20,218 nt of DNA from DATAPE01 sp036265345. GTDB lineage: Bacteria > Actinomycetota > CADDZG01 > WHSQ01. The DNA lies in assembly GCA_036265345.1 (NCBI GenBank), contig DATAPE010000299.1, forward strand, positions 1 through 20,218. The letters run 5' to 3'. Made by a program: the position numbers and the translations under genes. Of this stretch, positions 15,901 through 20,218 are shown piece by piece. Below the pieces are notes generated by a model. It was not told the DNA's origin, made no database searches, and worked only from the letters and a program-made list of their open reading frames with translations. Within the stretch, counting starts at the first letter, position 1, and each line of letters opens with the position of its first letter.

Positions 15901-16933
15901 CCGCGATCGTCCCGTTCCCCGGAACCAATCTGCCTATCACTGCTGCGCACTCGGTCCCGTTGGCGATCAACGAGGCCGTGAGCGGCTCCGTCTTTCCGGA
16001 CGGAACGGCCATCAGGAGCCCGCCCGAGGTCTGCGCATCGAATAGAAGGGTTCGCTCGTCCTCGTCGAGGTGAGGCGACTCGACGGATGCGCTCATCGCG
16101 TCACGATTGCGCACGGTGCCCCCCGGAACAACCCCGAGGCGCGCCAGCTCCAGCGCTTGTTCCATGAGCGGGATCGCTTCGAAGGAAAGCTCCGCAGACA
16201 GCCGAGGGCCGAGCATCTCGAGAAGATGACCAACCAGCCCAAATCCCGTCACGTCGGTGGCTGCGGCGACACCGATCTGCGTCATCGCATCGCATGCCCC
16301 CCGGTTCAGCAGCGACATGATCCTGGTCGCTTCGGCGGCTGCGCGCTCGCCGGCCTTCCCTTCCTTTATCCCCGTCGAGATGATCCCCGTTCCGAGCGGC
16401 TTGGTCAGGACCAGGTCGCAGCCCGGGCCGGCGCCGGTGGTGCGGACGACCGCATCCGGGGCGACGGTCCCCGTCACCGCGAGCCCGAACTTGGGTTCCG
16501 GGTCGTCCACCGAATGTCCGCCTACCACGGTCACGCCGGCTTCGGCGCAGGCATCGCCTCCTCCTTCGATGACCCGGCCGAGAAGGTCGAATCCCAGGGC
16601 GCGAGGCCAGGCGACCAGGTTCAAAGCCGTAAGCGGCCGGCCTCCCATGGCGTACACATCGGATAGAGCGTTGGCCGCGGCGATCCGTCCCCACGCAAAG
16701 GCATCGTCGACCACCGGCGTGAAGAAGTCGACGGTCTGGACCAGCGCCAAGTCGGGAGTAACGCGGTAGACGGCCGCATCGTCCGGAGTTTCTAGCCCTA
16801 CGAGGAGAGAGGGATCGCCTGAGGTCGCGTTCACGTGACGCAAGACCTGCGCCAGCTCGGCAGTGCCGAGCTTGCACGCTCAGCCACCGCCGTGCGAGTA
16901 AGTGGAGAGCCGTACTTCATCTCTTACTTCCAA
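15893..16933 (-). CDS. selD: Selenide, water dikinase, predicted selenoprotein with in-frame UGA (Sec18)
   Basis: 346 residues if the TGA at 16880-16882 is read as selenocysteine. SelD makes selenophosphate from selenide and ATP. A plain ORF starts only at TTG 16843 and lacks the catalytic loop. Upstream of the TGA the same frame reads VRLSTYSHGGG, and after it ACKLGTAELAQVL, matching E. coli SelD (RLTQYSHGAGCGCK) with U at the position of catalytic Cys17 and the next Cys and Lys kept. The rest is typical: ETPDDAAVY, TVDFFTPVVDD, ALSDVYAMGG, GGHSVDDPEPKFGLAVTG, TDVTGFGLVGHL and DAQTSGGLL. Start TTG 16933 is the only start codon in frame between the TGA and a long upstream stretch, and it overlaps mgtC by 10 bases. 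Tandem hairpins follow the UGA. selA, selB and selC are not in the window. Confidence 0.9.
16836..16854 (-). promoter_or_regulatory. Candidate SECIS element of selD (hairpin with GGUCU loop)
   Basis: In the mRNA, UGGCGCA and UGCGUCA form a 7-bp stem (one G-U pair) around the loop GGUCU at 16843-16847. The core GCAGGUC is identical to the apical part of the E. coli fdhF SECIS that SelB binds. The loop begins 33 nt after the UGA, further than in fdhF (about 19) but within the range reported for bacterial SECIS elements. Confidence 0.7.
16854..16872 (-). promoter_or_regulatory. Perfect 8-bp hairpin between the Sec codon and the SECIS candidate
   Basis: AGCUCGGC and GCCGAGCU flank an ACU loop, starting 8 nt after the UGA. 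It ends where the GGUCU hairpin starts, so the two can stack. Its loop lacks the G/U signature that SelB recognises, so it may place the second hairpin near the ribosome or slow decoding (inference). Confidence 0.6.
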
Positions 16934-17634
16934 TCGACCGTCGTCACCCCCTCCACCTTGCTCATCTCCAGGGGGATGGTCTGGGCCTCCGCCTTGTCAG
17001 GAATCGCGAGCGTCAACGCGAGTTCTTGCTTGCCACTCGACGCTGATGACAACTTCATCGAGAGGATCTCCGCAGCGTGGGCCTCTACGATGGCGCTCAG
17101 TTCGGCTATCCGCAGCTCGGGGCCTGCTTCGATCAAGCATTCATGAAGTCCACGCTTCATCCTTGGGATCAGGGCGGTTTCCACCTGCTTCAATCCCACC
17201 AGGGCCGCCAGGGTTACCGCGGTGGTTATGGTCGCCCCCCAGAGGTAGCCCAGACCCACCGCAAGACCTATCGCCGCCGTCACCCACAAGGCGGCAGCTG
17301 TCGTCAGCCCCCTCACGGTCAAGCCATGGGTCAGGATCGCGCCGGCTCCCAGAAAACCTATGCCGGTAACGACCTGCGCGGCAATCCGCGTCGGGTCGAA
17401 AGAGACCCCTCCGGTTCCGACGAAACCCGCGACTCCATACGCTCCGGCCATCGTGAAGAGAGCCGCCCCCAGGGAAACGAGCAGGTGGGTCCGAAGCCCG
17501 GCAGGTTGTTCCTTGAATTCACGCTCGAATCCGATCAGTCCGCCGAGGACCGCAGCCAGCACGACGCGGGCGATCAGTCCTCCCACGCCCAGGGAGGGAG
17601 GACCCCCGGTCGTGGCAAGCCATGTCGGATGCAT
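16924..17634 (-). CDS. MgtC/SapB-family membrane protein
   Basis: 236 residues. The conserved MgtC N-terminus is clear: ARVVLAAVLGGLIGFEREF, KEQPAGLRTHLLVSLGAALF, QVVTGIGFLGAGAILTHG and VRGLTTAAALWVTAAIGLAVG, giving about four or five membrane helices. A soluble C-terminal domain follows from about residue 150 (RMKRGLHECLIEAGPELRIAELSAIV..), probably ACT-like. MgtC proteins are linked to survival at low magnesium and, in some pathogens, to inhibition of ATP synthase; the role here is unknown. It is the first gene of the nine-gene minus-strand operon and its stop lies within the start of selD. No Shine-Dalgarno is visible, but a TATCCT box lies 7 bases before the ATG. Confidence 0.92.
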   Translation of the reverse strand: MHPTWLATTGGPPSLGVGGLIARVVLAAVLGGLIGFEREFKEQPAGLRTHLLVSLGAALFTMAGAYGVAGFVGTGGVSFDPTRIAAQVVTGIGFLGAGAILTHGLTVRGLTTAAALWVTAAIGLAVGLGYLWGATITTAVTLAALVGLKQVETALIPRMKRGLHECLIEAGPELRIAELSAIVEAHAAEILSMKLSSASSGKQELALTLAIPDKAEAQTIPLEMSKVEGVTTVDWK

Positions 17635-17641
17635 GCCACCG

Positions 17642-17647
17642 AGGATA
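17642..17647 (-). promoter_or_regulatory. Putative -10 box (TATCCT), leaderless promoter of the mgtC-selD-mec-cysO-cysM-murI-MBL-rph-rdgB operon
   Basis: TATCCT on the minus strand fits TANNNT and lies 7 bases before the ATG at 17634. No ribosome site exists. It is back to back with the promoter of the C2H2 gene, with predicted start sites about 46 bp apart. Confidence 0.4.
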
Positions 17648-17667
17648 AAGGGGGGTCGAGCGCGAGC

Positions 17668-17673
17668 TAATCT
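17668..17673 (+). promoter_or_regulatory. Putative -10 box (TAATCT), leaderless promoter of the C2H2 gene
   Basis: TAATCT lies exactly 6 bases before the ATG at 17680, so the transcript would begin at the start codon. There is no Shine-Dalgarno. Confidence 0.45.
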
Positions 17674-17679
17674 CGTCAG

Positions 17680-17859
17680 ATGGCCATATTCCAGTGCCCC
17701 GAGTGCGAGTTGAAGTTCCAGTTCGCCGCCGAACTATTGGGTCATCTGCGGGATGACCACCCCGATTTCCACATCGAGCCGAAGTCGGTAGAGGATGCGA
17801 TGCTCCTGGAAGCCCACCACAAGCGGGTCCACCACGACATGAGACCCGAGAGCCGCTAG
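17680..17859 (+). CDS. 59-residue single C2H2 zinc-finger protein
   Basis: The whole protein is built around one finger: CPEC, twelve residues, then HLRDDH, which is the classic C-x2-C-x12-H-x4-H spacing, with hydrophobic residues (F, L) between as in eukaryotic-type fingers. A His-rich helix follows (EAHHKRVHHDM). The coding frame is supported by the motif, by the convergent neighbour msrB just 20 bp away, and by a leaderless promoter at the right distance. It is too short for many gene finders. Similar small proteins exist in actinobacteria (from memory, not checked). DNA, RNA or protein binding cannot be told apart. It diverges from the mgtC operon with a 45 bp gap, so the two may be co-regulated. 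Confidence 0.75.
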   Translation: MAIFQCPECELKFQFAAELLGHLRDDHPDFHIEPKSVEDAMLLEAHHKRVHHDMRPESR

Positions 17860-17879
17860 GGGGCAGTCACCAGTCGGGT

Positions 17880-18290
17880 CTAGCTGGAGGATGCCTCCGA
17901 AGGATCAAGCTCGAGTGCGCATGAGTTGATGCAATAGCGCTGGCCCGTGGGGCCGGGGCCGTCGTCGAAGACGTGACCGAGGTGAGACCCGCAGGTGCTG
18001 CACAGAACCTCCGTGCGCGTCATGAACAGAGACCGGTCTTTCTGCAGCGTGACATTCGCCTGGTTGGCAGGCTCGGTGAAACTGGGCCAGCCGGTGCCCG
18101 AATCGAACTTCGTGTGGGATCCAAACAGCTCCGCGCCGCAGGCGCCGCACCGGTAGATACCGTCCTCCTTCGAATGGACGTACTTCCCGGTGAAGGGACG
18201 TTCGGTCCCCTTGCGACGGAGAACCTCGTACTGCTCCGGCGTCAGCTGTTGCCGCCACTCTTCCTCGGACTTCAGAACCTTCTCAGCCAT
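17880..18290 (-). CDS. msrB: Peptide-methionine (R)-S-oxide reductase MsrB
   Basis: 136 residues. It reduces the R form of methionine sulfoxide in proteins. Two structural zinc pairs are visible: CGAC (Cys 48 and 51) and CSTC (Cys 97 and 100). The substrate site FDSGTGWPSF and the catalytic Cys in RYCINS (about 120) are intact. The residue after INS is Cys (INSCALEL, about 124) where most family members have Ala or Val, so there is an extra Cys near the active site that could act in recycling (inference). The ATG at 18290 follows AGAAGG. The upstream region is shared with the divergent rRNA methyltransferase gene and holds an 8-bp palindrome. Confidence 0.96.
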   Translation of the reverse strand: MAEKVLKSEEEWRQQLTPEQYEVLRRKGTERPFTGKYVHSKEDGIYRCGACGAELFGSHTKFDSGTGWPSFTEPANQANVTLQKDRSLFMTRTEVLCSTCGSHLGHVFDDGPGPTGQRYCINSCALELDPSEASSS

Positions 18291-18339
18291 CGATGCCTTC
18301 TTTCTTGTCTGGGTTTTCGTGTGTCTGTGGCTACCAGGC

Positions 18340-18358
18340 TAGCGCGCCGGGCGCGCTA
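18340..18358. promoter_or_regulatory. Perfect 8-bp inverted repeat between msrB and the rRNA methyltransferase gene
   Basis: TAGCGCGC, a CGG spacer, then GCGCGCTA. Its place in a divergent intergenic region and the lack of a T tract on either side make an operator more likely than a terminator. No regulator family is recognised. Confidence 0.35.
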
Positions 18359-18444
18359 AGAGGCCTGCCGGATCGGCGTGGCATGATACCGAGTTGGTAG
18401 GCAGATGGAGGTCAGCGTGGGCAACTTCATGACGGTCCGGGTCC

Positions 18445-19236
18445 GTGGATCCGCGACTGCGGGGAGCCGAGAGACTCCGTGCCGGGCGGTGGCTCGGACA
18501 ACATTCCCTTCGGAGCCATAAGCTCGCCGCAAACCTGGTGGGCCGAGCGGGAATCTCGGCCTCAGATCTCGTTATCGAGGTAGGAGCCGGCAACGGCATC
18601 CTGACCAAGGAGCTGGCTCGTCACGCGTGCCGCGTGATCGCAGTGGAGCTTGATCCCACGCTGGCGGTCACGCTGATCAAGAGGTTCTCGGGACGCGAGA
18701 ACGTGCTTATCGTGGCAGGAGACTTCCTGCACCTGGCTCTGCCTGCCGAGCGCTTTCGAACCTTCGGGAACATTCCGTTCGGTGCCACCACCGCTTTTCT
18801 GCGGCGTCTTCTAGACCTCTCTCCATCAGGCCTCTGGAGGGCCGACCTCGTGGTCGAGCATTCGGTTGCCGTCAAGCGGGCGGGTTATCGCGGCGGCAAT
18901 CTGCTGAATCTCGGCTGGGCCCCCTGGTGGCGATTCAGGATGGGCACACCACTTCCGGCTCGGTGCTTTTCGCCGACCCCGTCCGTCGACGCCGCCATGT
19001 TGACGATCGAGCAAAGGAAGGACCCGCTTCTCCCAGAACAAGAACGCCCCGCCTACATCGAGTTCCTTCGCGCCTGTTTTGGAACCTCCGAGATCAGCGC
19101 CGCGCTGAAACCATTCGTCTCCGGTCGCCGCTTTGCGAAGCTTGCCGTGGAACTCGGTATCGTCCCTGGTGCTCCACCGACCGCACTGACTACGGACCAG
19201 TGGGTCGCCCTGTACCGGCTGCTGAAACAAAGATGA
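18445..19236 (+). CDS. Erm/KsgA-family rRNA adenine N6-methyltransferase
   Basis: 263 residues from GTG 18445; an in-frame stop at 18430-18432 and the absence of other start codons fix this start, though no ribosome site is seen. The opening GRWLGQHSLRSHKLAANLV corresponds to the SQNFL-type start of Erm proteins. SAM motif I is VIEVGAGNG (about 43-51), the acidic ribose contact is VELD near 67-70, the motif DF follows VAGD (about 91), and motif IV is GNIPF (about 108-112) where NLPY is usual. The C-terminus (PTPSVDAAMLTIEQRKDPLLP.., then TTDQWVALYRLLK) resembles actinomycete Erm more than KsgA. If it acts on 23S rRNA A2058 it would give macrolide-lincosamide-streptogramin resistance; a KsgA-like or other target is possible. 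Confidence 0.85.
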   Translation: MDPRLRGAERLRAGRWLGQHSLRSHKLAANLVGRAGISASDLVIEVGAGNGILTKELARHACRVIAVELDPTLAVTLIKRFSGRENVLIVAGDFLHLALPAERFRTFGNIPFGATTAFLRRLLDLSPSGLWRADLVVEHSVAVKRAGYRGGNLLNLGWAPWWRFRMGTPLPARCFSPTPSVDAAMLTIEQRKDPLLPEQERPAYIEFLRACFGTSEISAALKPFVSGRRFAKLAVELGIVPGAPPTALTTDQWVALYRLLKQR

Positions 19237-19319
19237 GCGCCGGCTGCCGCGGGGCTCGAGGAGTGCCAAACGCCTTTCTTCAAGTCGGCCTCCATTCCTC
19301 CGATAGAGAGACAAGGGGT

Positions 19320-20218
19320 ATGGGGCCAGGAAAGGACCATCAGTTGAGTCACTTGAGCTATCTGCTACGCGGGCGACGATCGCGACGGGTCGCGCCTTCT
19401 GCGATCTGTACGTTTGTGCTCGCTCTGCTGGTGACGTTCGCAGTGGCAAGCAGCGCCGCGGCGGCGACCGCAGCGGCCGGTCCGCTGGGAACCACCGATA
19501 CCTTTGCGATCCTCGCGGGGGCCGGGATCACGAGCACGGGAATCACTACAGTCAACGGTGATATCGGGTCGTACCCCACCGCGACGATCACCGACGGAGG
19601 CGTCCTGACCGTAAACGGTCAGAACCCGGCCACACCCACGGACACACAGATCGCGCAGACCGATCTAGGCACGGCGATCGGCAACGCTACCGGTCAAGGG
19701 CCCCCCACACAAACCGTGGCGGCTCTCGCCAACGGTGACATCCTTTCGCCGGGTATCTACAACTCCGCTAGCACGATCGGCGTCACCGGCACGGTCACGC
19801 TTGACGGCGGCGGCGACCCGAACGCCGTCTTTCTTTTCCAAGCAGGTACTGCGCTCAACGTCGGCGCCAACAGCGTCATCGCCTTGGTTGGTGGGGCCCA
19901 AGCCTGCAACGTCTTCTGGCAGGTCGGCTCCGCTGCCACTCTGAACGGCTCTTTCTTCGCCGGAACCGTCTTTGCAGGGTCCAGCATCACATTGACCAGC
20001 GGCAACATTGTGGAGGGCCGGCTTCTGGCCCAGACCGGGACCGTCACACTGGATGGGAACATAATCACCACGCCGGTGTGCGCCGCGGCGACCACTACGA
20101 CCGCAGCAGCGACCACCACCACCGCAGCAGCGACCACCACCACCGCGGCAGCGACCACGACAACCGCGGCAGCGACCACCACCACCGCGGCAGCGACCAC
20201 CACCACCGCGGCAGCGAC
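19320..20218 (+). CDS. Secreted DUF3494 (ice-binding-like) protein, 3' end outside window
   Basis: The frame from ATG 19320 stays open to the end of the window (299 codons). TTG 19344 is an alternative start with a better site (AGGAAAGGA). A signal peptide is clear: RRSRR, then APSAICTFVLALLVTFAVA, with cleavage near ASSAAAATAAAG. The domain is the DUF3494 beta-helix family: LGTTDTFAILAGAGITSTG, TVNGDIGSYP, then the paired ladder segments SPGIYNSASTIGVTGTVTLDG, NAVFLFQAGTALNVG, NVFWQVGSAATLNG and AGTVFAGSSITLTSGNIVEGRL. Many members bind ice or stick to surfaces, but many have not been shown to. The protein then enters TTTTAAA repeats, a likely extended (perhaps glycosylated) linker towards a cell-wall anchor or other domain beyond the window. 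Confidence 0.92.
   Translation, partial: MGPGKDHQLSHLSYLLRGRRSRRVAPSAICTFVLALLVTFAVASSAAAATAAAGPLGTTDTFAILAGAGITSTGITTVNGDIGSYPTATITDGGVLTVNGQNPATPTDTQIAQTDLGTAIGNATGQGPPTQTVAALANGDILSPGIYNSASTIGVTGTVTLDGGGDPNAVFLFQAGTALNVGANSVIALVGGAQACNVFWQVGSAATLNGSFFAGTVFAGSSITLTSGNIVEGRLLAQTGTVTLDGNIITTPVCAAATTTTAAATTTTAAATTTTAAATTTTAAATTTTAAATTTTAAA
20091..20218 (+). repeat. 21-bp tandem repeat encoding TTTTAAA heptapeptides
   Basis: Six complete in-frame units from 20091 to 20216, cut by the window end. The consensus is ACC four times followed by three Ala codons. Unit 1 and unit 4 differ at synonymous positions (ACT, ACG, ACA), so the peptide is preserved. The array may continue outside the window, and repeats like this can change in number by slippage. 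Confidence 0.95.

Noticed and set aside
15893..16843. Shorter selD starting at TTG 16843
   Set aside because: It would lack the catalytic loop and its TTG lies in the loop of the SECIS-like hairpin. The upstream same-frame sequence matches the SelD N-terminus up to the TGA, so the longer reading is preferred.
18405..18521. 38-codon ORF overlapping the start of the Erm-like gene, as a possible leader peptide for attenuation
   Set aside because: It has no ribosome site, contains no known macrolide-arrest motif, and runs 77 bases into the methyltransferase gene out of frame, unlike known erm leaders. Chance is the simpler explanation.
19757..20206. Minus-strand ORF with VVVVAAA repeats
   Set aside because: It is the antisense reading of the TTTTAAA repeats of the DUF3494 gene, whose signal peptide and domain clearly define the plus strand.
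20091..20218. CRISPR-like repeat array
   Set aside because: The units are contiguous 21-bp coding repeats with no spacers.

Overview
The window reads as high-GC chromosomal DNA of an actinobacterium, probably an uncultivated or deep lineage. Three things point there. The block mec-cysO-cysM-murI-(MBL hydrolase)-rph-rdgB has the same order as the mycobacterial Rv1334-Rv1341 region, without the rhomboid gene. Many starts are GTG or TTG. At least five genes have no Shine-Dalgarno sequence but carry a TANNNT -10 box 6-7 bases before the start codon, as in actinobacterial leaderless transcripts. All assignments come from reading motifs; no database search was run.

Layout. 1-897: the C-terminal EAL (c-di-GMP phosphodiesterase) part of a larger protein. 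1055-2760: a small two-CxxC protein and a group II PLP decarboxylase. 2828-3961 (minus strand): a VOC-fold protein and a GNAT acetyltransferase, divergent from an ABC exporter pair (4029-5764). 5857-6891: an M42 aminopeptidase. 7005-7088: tRNA-Leu(UAG), then a convergent DoxX-like membrane protein. 7877-11340 (plus strand): acetate permease, acetyl-CoA synthetase and an inositol-monophosphatase-family phosphatase. 11337-17634 (minus strand): a tightly overlapping nine-gene operon. 17680-17859: a tiny C2H2 zinc-finger protein. 17880-18290: msrB (minus). 18445-19236: an Erm/KsgA-type rRNA adenine methyltransferase. 19320-end: a secreted DUF3494 (ice-binding-like) protein that runs into Thr/Ala heptapeptide repeats and off the window.

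The nine-gene operon (mgtC-selD-mec-cysO-cysM-murI-MBL-rph-rdgB) is the most interesting part. Its selD looks truncated in a plain ORF reading, because an in-frame TGA at 16880-16882 separates the N-terminal catalytic loop from the rest. Reading the TGA as selenocysteine restores a full-length SelD with the loop YSHGGGUACKL. Two tandem hairpins follow the TGA, and the second has a GGUCU loop like the E. coli fdhF SECIS element. So this SelD, which makes selenophosphate, is probably itself a selenoprotein, next to a complete CysO/Mec/CysM protein-thiocarboxylate cysteine pathway. The CysO tail is -GGV rather than -GG, which suggests trimming (plausibly by Mec) before activation. selD, mec, cysO and cysM all appear to start with TTG.
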